From Clostridia bacterium (GTDB lineage Bacteria; Bacillota; Clostridia; Lutisporales; Lutisporaceae), in assembly GCA_035628995.1 (NCBI GenBank), contig DASPIR010000021.1:59859-123858 (forward strand): a stretch of DNA of 64,000 nucleotides, read 5' to 3'. Position numbers and translations under genes: made by a program. Each line of letters begins with the position of its first letter. Positions within the stretch are counted from its first letter, which is position 1. The notes under the pieces were generated by a model. The model did not search any database. It was not told the DNA's origin and saw nothing but the letters and a program-made list of their open reading frames with translations. Below, one piece after another: positions 50,229 to 58,632 of this stretch.

Positions 50229-51089
50229 ATGAATACATGGATATTCGAAGAATATCTAAGTCTTCCGTTAATATTGTGCAGCATGTATAGAGCGAATACA
50301 AAGAAAATACCGCAAATATCAAGAAAGAAAATACAATTTGGAAACGATGAGTATCAGTATGCTATAGTTATTAATGCATTGAAAACGGCTGAGCCCAAGA
50401 AAAATATCATCTTTTTCATCCATGGAGGCGGATGGGCTGCGGGGAGTGCTGAAAGCTTTACCTTTGTAGGCAGCTTCTTTGCAAAATTAGGCTTTAACGT
50501 TATATTGGGCGGTTATAGGCATACTCCCAAATACAAGTACCCTGCACAGCTTGAGGATATTTGTGAAGGTCTCGCAGCAGGTATAAGGACATTAAAAGAA
50601 CAGGGCGTAGCAGTTGACCGGGTCATAGCGGCTGGTCAGTCTGCCGGTGCTCAACTTGCCGGGCTGCTTGTTCTTGATGAAGGGAATCTCAGAGACTATG
50701 GTTTAGATCCAAGGATTTTTTCTGCAATGATACTAATAAGCGGCCCAATGAATTTTGCCGGTTGTGATGCAAAACAGATAAAACTGGGTCTGCATGGATT
50801 TCTAAGAAATGAAGAGGATTATGCTGACGCCGATCCTATAAGACGGGTGAGAGAGGATAATAAGCAGCCTGTTCTTTGCATTCACGGTAGAAGGGATCCA
50901 ATAGTGGATATAAAGAACTCTATTAGTTTTTACAATAGCATTAAGGGCGGCTTTGAGGAAATTTCAAGACTGATAATTGCAGAAGATAAACATCATATTG
51001 ACCTGTTAAGGATGTTTATGAGAAATACTGATGAGACAAAAGCATTAGTGGATTTCCTGTATAAAATTGAGAAAAATGTAATTAAATAG
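50229..51089 (+). CDS. alpha/beta hydrolase, esterase-like
   Basis: This 286-residue protein of the HSL/BD-FAE-type esterase branch has the oxyanion motif HGGGWAAG (about 69-76), nucleophile elbow AGQSAGAQ, acid in HGRRDPIVD and final His in DKHHIDLL. It has no signal peptide, so it acts in the cytosol. AGGAGAAGGGATG precedes the ATG. The substrate is unknown. Confidence 0.87.
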   Translation: MNTWIFEEYLSLPLILCSMYRANTKKIPQISRKKIQFGNDEYQYAIVINALKTAEPKKNIIFFIHGGGWAAGSAESFTFVGSFFAKLGFNVILGGYRHTPKYKYPAQLEDICEGLAAGIRTLKEQGVAVDRVIAAGQSAGAQLAGLLVLDEGNLRDYGLDPRIFSAMILISGPMNFAGCDAKQIKLGLHGFLRNEEDYADADPIRRVREDNKQPVLCIHGRRDPIVDIKNSISFYNSIKGGFEEISRLIIAEDKHHIDLLRMFMRNTDETKALVDFLYKIEKNVIK

Positions 51090-51145
51090 AAGGATATTGA
51101 AAGTTTTGGTAGAAACCATATTAGAGGTCACAAACAAAGATATGG

Positions 51146-53515
51146 ATGTGGAATATGGTGGAAATTAACCAAAGCATTGATAATAAGCCGGTCGGATATG
51201 ATATGGCGGCCTTCGCCTTCTCCTTCTTTTGCGGCATATTGGCTGCGAGCATTATATTACCTGGTATGCTGATTATACTGGGTAGTTTTTTATTGTCTGC
51301 AGCTGTTTTGTTTCTGAACAGGAGAAACAGGACAAACCTTAAGGCTGCTTTTATGCTTGTGGTTTTTTTGGGAGGAATGCTAGACTATAGTTTGTCTATT
51401 GGATTGGGCAGCAAGCTTGGTGTATTGGATGGAAAGACAGCGGTTTATGAATGTGTGATTACTGGAAATGCAGCAGAAAAAGGAGATTACTTGCAGTATC
51501 CGGCTAAATGTTTGACAGTTATCCATGAAGGGAAGCATTACAACTTTAGCGAGAAGGTCTTTTTAAAGATAAGCAAAGAAAACTCATTTAAATTCGGGGA
51601 TCAAATAACCTTGAAGGGCAAATGCTCGGATATGAAAGGAAAGAGGAACCCGGGTGACTTCGACTATAGGCTGTATTATAAAAGCAAGGGTATAAGCAAG
51701 TTAATAATTGCAGATAGTGCCTCTCTATTGAGAAAGGACAGCATAGGAATTTTTGCGAAGCTGCTGTACCTGTCCAAGGAGAAGGTCAGGAACACTATTA
51801 ATGAAGCTTTACCTGAAGAAGAGGCAGCAATACTTGTCGGTATAATAACCGGAGACAAGGCTGATATTGATGAGGACACCAGGGATGCCTATATGAGAAC
51901 AGGACTTTCACACATTCTCTCAGTCTCAGGTCTCCACGTAGGGTTTCTCATGCTGATGCTTACATACGCAATGATGCCCTTCAAATTGGAGAAGAAGCTT
52001 CAAGGACTTATTATTTTTTTAATAATAACTTATTATGTACTGTTGATTGGTGCCCCACTGCCCTCTGTAAGGGCTCTGCTGATGCTTGCGGTGCTTTTGG
52101 CTGGCAAGGCTGCAGGGCGTAATTATGATCTTTTGGCGTCGGTGTCCTTTGCCGGCATGCTGATGCTTGTGATAAAGCCTCTGGCGGTGTATGACCCGGG
52201 CTTTATGATATCCTTTGGAGCAATGTACTCTATTGCACTTCTATATCAGCCTTTTTACGGCATGCTCCGCTGCATACCATCGGCACTTAGAAGTACTGTG
52301 GCACTCTCTCTTTCTGTATGGTTAGGCCTTGCGCCTGTATTAGCATATTATTTCAACTATATTTCTGTTATCAGTATAATAATAAACATTATTGCAGTTC
52401 CTTTATCTATGGTAATTACTATCGCTGGATTCGTGGGGGTGTTCGTAGGAATAGCATCCAAGGCTCTGGCACTTTATATATTTTCTGTGGATTACTACCT
52501 TATAAGCCTGCTGACATACATAATCAAGACGGCTTCTGAGCTTCCGATAGCAGGCTTTCACATCCCAAGCCTACCTATATATATCTATGCTTTGTATTAT
52601 GGAGGTATTTGTATAGGGCTTGGTTACACAAAGTCAGCATTTTTCAGGACTTATATAAGTCGGATTACAATAGCATATCTGCTTACAGTTGTTATTGCAC
52701 TGTCGTTCTATAGCCTGCCGTCAAGAAACCTGAAGCTGGTATTCTTTGATGTAGGACAGGGGGATAGCTGCTGCATCAGCATTCCTGGGAAAAAGGTGGT
52801 GCTGGTTGATGGAGGAGGCTCATCACAGAAGGTCGATTACTACTACGATGTGGGAGGCAAGATAACGCTTCCTGCGCTTCTGCATCAGGGAATATGGAGG
52901 ATAGATACAGTAATAGTCTCCCATTTGCATGATGATCATATGGAGGGTCTCTTGAAGGTAATGGAGGTGTATCCTGTGAAAAACCTCATACTGCCAAAGG
53001 TTTCTGCCGGTAAGGATAGTATTTCCAAGAATAGCGGTGCATTATTGGAGCTGTGCAATAGAAAAGGAATAAGAATTTATAGGCTTGGAAAGGGAGATTA
53101 TATAAGCTTGGGAGGAGGAGTCAGGATGGACTTTTTGCTTCCGGGAGATGAGGCTAAGTCAGACGAAAATGAAAACTCATTGGTAGGCAGGTTGACATAT
53201 GGGGGTTTTCATGCGCTGCTTACGGGAGATATAGGGAAGGAAACGGAGGCTGAACTCCCTGCTGGGGTTATTGAGTCAAGCGTGCTGAAGGTGCCTCATC
53301 ATGGCAGCGGACGCTCTTCTTCTGAAGAATTTCTTGAAACAGTCAAGCCTAATATCAGTGTGGTTTCTGTTGGAACGAACAACTTTGGGCACCCTTCAGC
53401 AGAGGCACTGAAGAGGCTAAGCGACAGCGGCAGCCTTGTATTCAGGACAGATGAGTCAGGTGCTGTTATAGTTACTACAGACGGAAATAGTGTAAAGGTA
53501 AAGACGGTAAGATGA
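51146..53515 (+). CDS. comEC: ComEC/Rec2 family DNA uptake channel
   Basis: This 789-residue membrane protein is the channel for transforming single-stranded DNA. An N-terminal membrane pair and an extracellular OB-like domain (DUF4131, about 70-180) are followed by the Competence domain with many helices (HILSVSGLHVGFLMLML and VRALLMLAVLLAGKAAGR, about 255-500). A C-terminal MBL domain (VFFDVGQGDSCCI, SHLHDDHMEG near 592, LKVPHHGSG) completes it. Full length. The start is not strongly supported by a ribosome binding site. comEA is encoded 27 kb away. Confidence 0.94.
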   Translation: MWNMVEINQSIDNKPVGYDMAAFAFSFFCGILAASIILPGMLIILGSFLLSAAVLFLNRRNRTNLKAAFMLVVFLGGMLDYSLSIGLGSKLGVLDGKTAVYECVITGNAAEKGDYLQYPAKCLTVIHEGKHYNFSEKVFLKISKENSFKFGDQITLKGKCSDMKGKRNPGDFDYRLYYKSKGISKLIIADSASLLRKDSIGIFAKLLYLSKEKVRNTINEALPEEEAAILVGIITGDKADIDEDTRDAYMRTGLSHILSVSGLHVGFLMLMLTYAMMPFKLEKKLQGLIIFLIITYYVLLIGAPLPSVRALLMLAVLLAGKAAGRNYDLLASVSFAGMLMLVIKPLAVYDPGFMISFGAMYSIALLYQPFYGMLRCIPSALRSTVALSLSVWLGLAPVLAYYFNYISVISIIINIIAVPLSMVITIAGFVGVFVGIASKALALYIFSVDYYLISLLTYIIKTASELPIAGFHIPSLPIYIYALYYGGICIGLGYTKSAFFRTYISRITIAYLLTVVIALSFYSLPSRNLKLVFFDVGQGDSCCISIPGKKVVLVDGGGSSQKVDYYYDVGGKITLPALLHQGIWRIDTVIVSHLHDDHMEGLLKVMEVYPVKNLILPKVSAGKDSISKNSGALLELCNRKGIRIYRLGKGDYISLGGGVRMDFLLPGDEAKSDENENSLVGRLTYGGFHALLTGDIGKETEAELPAGVIESSVLKVPHHGSGRSSSEEFLETVKPNISVVSVGTNNFGHPSAEALKRLSDSGSLVFRTDESGAVIVTTDGNSVKVKTVR

Positions 53516-53523
53516 TAAATAAT

Positions 53524-53580
53524 TAGTTGCGTGTTACGCGTTTCGAGTTGCGCGATTTTTTGATACGTGGCTTGTGCGTT
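53524..53580. repeat. degenerate heptamer repeat cluster after comEC
   Basis: Repeated GTTGCGT / GTTACGC / GTTTCGA / GTTGCGC units, then GATACGTGGCTTGTGCG. These are the same style of unit as at 25283-25365. Confidence 0.6.
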
Positions 53581-53602
53581 GAAGGGGTACTCTTGTCGTT
53601 AT

Positions 53603-53710
53603 GGGTCATTCTGAGCGCAGCGAAGAATCTTATCTCGGTGAGTATAACCCAAACAAATACTCTCAAGTATTCCTTGATGGTCTTAGATCCTTCACTATGT
53701 TCAGGATGAC
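53603..53710. repeat. dispersed GTCATTCTGAGCG-type palindromic repeat
   Basis: The left end (53605-53630) begins GTCATTCTGAGCGCAGCGAA and the right end (53685-53710) ends TTCAGGATGAC. The arms match at 19 of 26 positions as inverted repeats, several differences being G-U compatible. This sequence type recurs in intergenic regions of many unrelated bacteria. Confidence 0.75.
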
Positions 53711-53802
53711 ATTCCTGAAAACCAGATATCTATTGCCCAGAGTCCAAGTTATATATTATAATTTAAAAGGAAGCAATAAAAAACAGGTAGGGTGATGAAG
53801 TT

Positions 53803-54846
53803 ATGAGCTATAGGCAGCTAATGAGTGATATTAAGAACAACAGCATCAAATCAGTTTACCTTATATACGGCAGCGAGACTTATCTTATAGACAAAGGCTT
53901 GGAAGCACTGAGAAATGCAGTGGTTACTTCTTTCCCCGAGCTTAACTATACACAGCTGGAAGGAGAAAAACTGGATGCCTCTGAGTTTTTGGCAGCTTGT
54001 GAGACCTTTCCCTTCGGTTCTGATAGAAGGCTGGTGGTGGTCAGGGATTTGGGAGTATTGAAAAGCAAGGGTGATGGGGAGGAAGCAACAGCTCCTGGAA
54101 AGGACGCGCAGCCTTTTATAGATGTGGTAGGAAATATTAGTGATACCACATGCCTTGCTCTTATTTCCTATGGAGGTATTGATAAAAGAAAAAAGCTGGT
54201 CAATGAGCTGAAAAAGCATGGAGCGGTATATGAATTTGATAGGATAGACAGGGATGAACTTGCCCAGTGGATAAGGAAAGGCCTTGGCAAGAGTGGTAAA
54301 AGCATTGGTTCCAGGGAGCTGGACCATTTTATAAATAGTATAGGCTATTTAGATAAAAACGGAAGCAAGACTATGTACGATGTTGAGAATGAAATAAAAA
54401 AGCTGGTAGGCTTTGTTGGCAATTCAACTGACATTCTGATGACACATATTGAGGCTGTTGTTCCACGAAATATTGAGAATGATATATTCAAGCTTATAAA
54501 TGCCTGTTCTGAAAAGGATGTTGACCGCAGCCTCAGGCTGTATGGTGATATGCTCTTAGAGGGGGAGAACAGCTTTGGGATACTGGGTCTGCTTTCCAGA
54601 CAAATAAAGAATATGCTTGAGGTATCTGAGCTATACAGCAAAAGGTTTGATGCGGTCAGCATATCTGCAAAGCTCAAGCTGCATGAGTATACAGTAAAGC
54701 TTTGTATAAAGTACAGTTCATCAATAAAAAGACAGGTTCTTCAGTCTGCGTTTAGAAAATGCCTGGATACAGAGCTCAGCATTAAGTCAGGCAGGATGGG
54801 GGAGCGGCTGGCTATGGAAATGCTGCTTGTAGGGCTATTTGAATAA
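53803..54846 (+). CDS. holA: DNA polymerase III subunit delta
   Basis: This 347-residue clamp-loader subunit opens the beta clamp. It has the family N-terminus SVYLIYGSETYLIDKGLEAL (about 18-37), FPFGSDRRLVVVRDL, and a helical C-terminal domain (LLSRQIKNMLEVSELYSK, SGRMGERLAMEMLLVGLF). holA normally sits between comEC and rpsT in Firmicutes, as here. AGGGTGATG precedes the ATG. Confidence 0.95.
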   Translation: MSYRQLMSDIKNNSIKSVYLIYGSETYLIDKGLEALRNAVVTSFPELNYTQLEGEKLDASEFLAACETFPFGSDRRLVVVRDLGVLKSKGDGEEATAPGKDAQPFIDVVGNISDTTCLALISYGGIDKRKKLVNELKKHGAVYEFDRIDRDELAQWIRKGLGKSGKSIGSRELDHFINSIGYLDKNGSKTMYDVENEIKKLVGFVGNSTDILMTHIEAVVPRNIENDIFKLINACSEKDVDRSLRLYGDMLLEGENSFGILGLLSRQIKNMLEVSELYSKRFDAVSISAKLKLHEYTVKLCIKYSSSIKRQVLQSAFRKCLDTELSIKSGRMGERLAMEMLLVGLFE

Positions 54847-54860
54847 TATATGCAAAAAAG

Positions 54861-54895
54861 TGAAAAACCCTGAATAATCAGGGTTTAAATTTTAC
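54861..54895. terminator. bidirectional terminator between holA and rpsT
   Basis: A 9-bp AAACCCTGA/TCAGGGTTT stem, ATAA loop, A-run before and T-run after. Confidence 0.85.
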
Positions 54896-54904
54896 ATTCA
54901 ATTA

Positions 54905-55168
54905 TTAAGCTGTAGCTTTCAACTTCTTGGACAATCTGGATTTCTTCCTTGAGGCTGTATTCTTATGGAGAGTACCCTTAGCGACTGCTTTGTCTATTTG
55001 ACTAACAACCTTCTGGTATTCTTCCTGAGCGTCATTCATATTGCCGGTCTTTACGGAAGCTTCAAACCTTTTTATTGAAGTTTTCAAGGAGGAAACAATC
55101 ATTTTATTTCTTCTTGTCTTGAATTCAGTAACTTTAATTCTTTTTATAGCTGACTTGATATTTGCCAA
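54905..55168 (-). CDS. rpsT: 30S ribosomal protein S20
   Basis: This 87-residue helical small-subunit protein reads (M)ANIKSAIKRIKVTEFKTRRN...GTLHKNTASRKKSRLSKKL. The true start is the TTG at 55168, which gives the standard MANIKSA N-terminus and lies 6 bases after GGAGGTG; the frame is open further upstream. A UUG start is also used by E. coli rpsT, where it takes part in translational autoregulation. Confidence 0.95.
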   Translation of the reverse strand: MANIKSAIKRIKVTEFKTRRNKMIVSSLKTSIKRFEASVKTGNMNDAQEEYQKVVSQIDKAVAKGTLHKNTASRKKSRLSKKLKATA

Positions 55169-55406
55169 ATCCTTCACCTCCTTCAAAATTCAATTAACAA
55201 AAGGTATTTTATCATATTAACCAAATAAATGCAAGCATATTGTATTTAATATGATTTCAATCTAAAGTGTACCCATTTTTGATTATAGTATCAACCCAAA
55301 ATTCATTTTGCATAAAAACAATTACTAAAGTGCAAACTTTCAATTGTAAAAGATAAAAAAATAAAGTATTCAAAATAGATTTTTAAGGATTTTTGGAGGG
55401 ATTGCT

Positions 55407-56384
55407 GTGGCTAGAATAAGAACAGACTTGGCTATTGAAGCGAGGGAATTCTATAACAAGCAGGAGAATAAGGGAGATATACCAGGAGTGCTGGTGGATG
55501 TTGACAAGCAGGAGGATATCACTGTCACAAGAGTCAAGGTTGTTGAAGATGTAGGTGCTCGGATAATAGGTAAGCCTAAAGGAAACTACATTACTATCGA
55601 AGTCCCTAATCTCAAAGATAATGATAAGGATCTCCATGATGAAGTAGGGAGAATGCTTGCAAAAGAAGTGGCCAGCATAGTGGAGCTGAATGACCAGTCG
55701 GTAATACTGGTAGTAGGTCTGGGTAACTGGAATGTCACCCCAGACGCATTGGGGCCGAGAGTGATAGAACATCTGCTGGTCACACGCCATATCAAAGAAT
55801 ATGTGCCTGAGCAGATTGATGAGGGTGTAAGGTCAGTATGCGCTGTGGCTCCCGGGGTTTTAGGAATCACAGGAATTGAGACCAGCGAAATAATCAAGGG
55901 AATAGTAGACAGAGTAAAGCCAAATCTTGTAATAGCCATTGATGCTTTAGCCTCGAGGAAAATGGAGAGGGTGAGCACCACCATCCAGCTTGCGGATACA
56001 GGTATAAATCCGGGGTCCGGAGTTGGCAACAACAGGAAAGAGCTGAGTCAGGAAAGCATGGGTGTGCCTGTGATAGCTATTGGAGTTCCGACTGTTGTAG
56101 ATGCGGCTACCATGGCTAACGACACCATTGATTTGGTGATAGATTCCCTTATAAGTGAGTCCCCTACTGGCGGAGAGTTCTACAACATGCTGAAGACTAT
56201 GGATAGAAATGAGAAGTATAAGCTTATAAGCGAAGTCATATCCCCATTTATAGGTAATCTGATGGTCACCCCGAAGGAAATAGACAGGCTTATTGATGAT
56301 GTAGCAATAGTAATAGCCAATGGGCTCAATCTCGCACTGCACCCCAGCATCGGCCCTGAGGATATGGATAGATATCTTAGTTAA
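55407..56384 (+). CDS. gpr: GPR endopeptidase (germination protease)
   Basis: This 325-residue protease degrades small acid-soluble spore proteins at germination. It starts ARIRTDLAIEAREFY; the RTDLAIEA part resembles the SASP cleavage site and marks the autoprocessed propeptide. Core blocks are VGLGNWNVTPDALGPRV, VAPGVLGITGIETSEII, AIDALASRKMERV and NPGSGVGNNRKE. A GTG start with TTGGAGGG upstream. A substrate SASP gene is in the same window. Confidence 0.96.
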   Translation: MARIRTDLAIEAREFYNKQENKGDIPGVLVDVDKQEDITVTRVKVVEDVGARIIGKPKGNYITIEVPNLKDNDKDLHDEVGRMLAKEVASIVELNDQSVILVVGLGNWNVTPDALGPRVIEHLLVTRHIKEYVPEQIDEGVRSVCAVAPGVLGITGIETSEIIKGIVDRVKPNLVIAIDALASRKMERVSTTIQLADTGINPGSGVGNNRKELSQESMGVPVIAIGVPTVVDAATMANDTIDLVIDSLISESPTGGEFYNMLKTMDRNEKYKLISEVISPFIGNLMVTPKEIDRLIDDVAIVIANGLNLALHPSIGPEDMDRYLS

Positions 56385-56480
56385 AAACGGTGAGAGCCGT
56401 TTGAGATAAATAAGAGCACCAAAATAAGAACAGCCATATCATAGCCACGTATAGGTATACGTAGAAGAATGTGACAGAAA

Positions 56481-56680
56481 GGAACGGGTACCACTGAACA
56501 CACGGATGTTCCACGGATTCCTACGGAATTACATGGTTAATTTTACATAATAATAGCGACATTATCGAGTTTTGATACTTACTTCTTTATCGATTATTAC
56601 TTATGTTCAGAATATTTTTTCCCGCCGTGTATTTCGTGGATTTCAGTGTTTTTTCAAAGAAAAACCGTGGTACCCGTTCC
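56481..56680. repeat. 200-bp inverted-repeat element between gpr and spoIIP
   Basis: The stretch 56385-56834 has no gene. It holds a small hairpin after gpr, then this element: perfect 14-base terminal arms (GGAACGGGTACCAC at 56481-56494; its complement at 56667-56680), with further imperfect inner complementarity (ACTGAACAC / TTCAGTGT) and CACGGAT-type repeats. It looks like a MITE-like insertion. Confidence 0.65.
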
Positions 56681-56704
56681 CCCGTTCCATTTGTTGGCAA
56701 TCTC

Positions 56705-56728
56705 AAAACGGCAAAAGCCGTTTTTTTT
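56705..56728 (+). terminator. hairpin and T-run before spoIIP
   Basis: AAAACGGC-AAAA-GCCGTTTT followed by more T residues; probably ends gpr transcription past the inserted element. Confidence 0.8.
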
Positions 56729-56834
56729 ATTTGCATTCATATATTAGGACAGTATGGCATATAAGTGTAAACAGGCAAACTTAATTTGTTCCGTGAACAG
56801 AGTTATAAGGTGCGGAAGAAAAGAGGTGTATTGG

Positions 56835-58097
56835 TTGAACAAGAAATGGCTGTTTGCTCTTTTTGTCATACTGGCAGTCGCAGTAATGTTTTTCTTTTTC
56901 AAATGGTTGTATACTCCTGATACTTATACCGGCTCGCATAGAAGTGATATGGGCCCGTCTGACAGCAATTCAACCGATGCCGTCGAGGTCTTTAATTATG
57001 ATATTGGAAAAAGGCTGAAGATGGAGGAATACTCCAATAATCTCTCAATACAGTTGATCAATACTGTAATAACCAAGGCTAAAGTGAGCTATGAGATGGA
57101 TTACGGCTGTCCGATGCCGGGGCTTTTGGCTTCAGCTGCAAGCAGCTTGACAGATGGACTTCATACGGATATGAGCAATCCTATTACATATTTGAATATA
57201 GCCTTTACAGCCTTCAGTCAGTATGATCCATCCACTTTCATATTTGCAGGAAACAATGGTGCTGAGACTGCTGGCAATGCAGATCCTGCCAATGTTACCA
57301 ATTTTGAGGATGCACCCGAAGGGGCGATTTATTTCAGCGAAGAAGATGAGTATACTTCAGAGGGTTCGGCACATGGACAGCAGCCTTCGACTCCTGCCGG
57401 GACTCAAGCACCTCAGATTGCTGAAGACAAAGTCGGACTACCCGGGAAAATTGATATAGTAAAAAATTCTCCACAGGTACTTATATATCATTCTCATGCA
57501 ACAGAGAGCTACATGCCCAATAGTGAGGGCAACTACCATACCCTGAATGAGAAAAATAGTGTAATAGCAGCAGGAAATGTATTAACTAAGGAACTGCAGG
57601 ATAAATACAAATATAAGGTGGTTCATGACAAGACGCTTCATGATAAGCAGTCCTATGCATATTCCTATGCAAACTCATTAGTTACAATAAAAAACAATCT
57701 TAATAGGTATAAATCGTTAAATGTAATACTTGATTTGCACAGGGATGCTTTTGAAGTAAAGAGTGAAGCTGAGAAAAAAGCCAGTAAGGCAGAGTATACA
57801 GTTAACATAAATAAGAAAAGCGCTGCAAGAATCATGCTGGTCATTGCTAAAGGAAATCCAAACTACCCAGAGCTCGAGAAATTTGCGGTATATCTGAAGA
57901 AAAAAATGGATAAACTATATCCTGGATTATTCTTGAAAATTACTGTAATGCAAAGAGGCAAATACAATCAGTATTTCAGCAATCATTCTATGCTGGTGGA
58001 GATAGGGTGCATGCTAAATACAACCGAGGAAGCCCAGTATTCTGCTCAGCTTTTTAGTAAGGTACTCGGAGAAGTAATGAAAGACCTTGAGGAATAG
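56835..58097 (+). CDS. spoIIP: stage II sporulation protein P
   Basis: SpoIIP, of about 420 residues, is an amidase/endopeptidase that, with SpoIID and SpoIIM, thins septal peptidoglycan so that the forespore can be engulfed. It has an N-terminal membrane anchor (WLFALFVILAVAVMFFFFKWLY), a variable spacer, then the catalytic domain (VLIYHSHATESYMPN near 222-236; His and Glu ligands), LDLHRDAF and a late LVEIGCMLNTTEEA. The TTG at 56835 has AAAGAGGTG upstream; an earlier ATG would add a non-hydrophobic leader. Confidence 0.95.
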   Translation: MNKKWLFALFVILAVAVMFFFFKWLYTPDTYTGSHRSDMGPSDSNSTDAVEVFNYDIGKRLKMEEYSNNLSIQLINTVITKAKVSYEMDYGCPMPGLLASAASSLTDGLHTDMSNPITYLNIAFTAFSQYDPSTFIFAGNNGAETAGNADPANVTNFEDAPEGAIYFSEEDEYTSEGSAHGQQPSTPAGTQAPQIAEDKVGLPGKIDIVKNSPQVLIYHSHATESYMPNSEGNYHTLNEKNSVIAAGNVLTKELQDKYKYKVVHDKTLHDKQSYAYSYANSLVTIKNNLNRYKSLNVILDLHRDAFEVKSEAEKKASKAEYTVNINKKSAARIMLVIAKGNPNYPELEKFAVYLKKKMDKLYPGLFLKITVMQRGKYNQYFSNHSMLVEIGCMLNTTEEAQYSAQLFSKVLGEVMKDLEE

Positions 58098-58103
58098 GTG
58101 CAT

Positions 58104-58445
58104 ATGGAAAAACGAATAAGTCAAAAGAAGCAACGAAATGAAGAATTCAAGCATAAACTGCAGAAAGTATCAGCAATATTTTTCTGCATCGCTCTGCTGG
58201 TTTTTTTCATAAATGCTACAGATATGTCAACAAGAAGAATGATTATGTGCAATGATGACAAATATGCAATGGCAGTGTCATTGCAGGAGGATAATTTGCT
58301 AAGGCTTGATATTGCCGGTGAAAAGTTCTTGCTAAATATAGAGCCGGTCATCAAGGTAACTGATGCTGTTATTTCCAATTCAAAAAGGTGTTACGAAAGC
58401 GTCGTGAAAGCTGTCAGGGCTAAAATGCAGAATTCACGGAAATGA
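58104..58445 (+). CDS. YqxA-like small membrane protein
   Basis: A protein of about 113 residues with a basic N-terminus, a single membrane helix (VSAIFFCIALLVFFINA, about 24-40) and an extracytoplasmic remainder. It sits between spoIIP and lepA, the place of yqxA (DUF3679) in Bacillus; the similarity is mostly positional. It starts a few bases after spoIIP and ends in a terminator. Confidence 0.65.
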   Translation: MEKRISQKKQRNEEFKHKLQKVSAIFFCIALLVFFINATDMSTRRMIMCNDDKYAMAVSLQEDNLLRLDIAGEKFLLNIEPVIKVTDAVISNSKRCYESVVKAVRAKMQNSRK

Positions 58446-58475
58446 TGTGAAATTGTCAATTGAAGACCACTAATT

Positions 58476-58516
58476 AGGAGTGTACTGCAGCCAAGCATTA
58501 TACTCCTTGTGTTTTT
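58476..58516 (+). terminator. terminator after the YqxA-like gene
   Basis: AGGAGTGTA pairs with TATACTCCT (one G-U), followed by TGTGTTTTT. Confidence 0.65.
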
Positions 58517-58527
58517 GCAGATATATG

Positions 58528-58556
58528 TTTAATGTTAAAATGTAATGTGCTATAAT
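58528..58556 (+). promoter_or_regulatory. promoter of lepA
   Basis: A perfect TATAAT (58551-58556) with an extended TGTGC in front; the -35 (TTTAAT, 17 bases upstream) is weak. Confidence 0.5.
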
Positions 58557-58632
58557 TTATGAGATTAAAGAAATGATGGCATAAGACTATTTAAATATAG
58601 ATTTTTTAGGACATGAAGGAGGAAAGCCGTTT

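Noticed and set aside
53527..53795. Short ORFs after comEC
   Set aside because: They lie wholly inside heptamer and palindromic repeats and lack ribosome binding sites.
55330..55400. Sigma-G promoter for gpr (GCATA ... CAAACTT)
   Set aside because: The -10 matches the sigma-G consensus poorly, so it is not reported as a feature.
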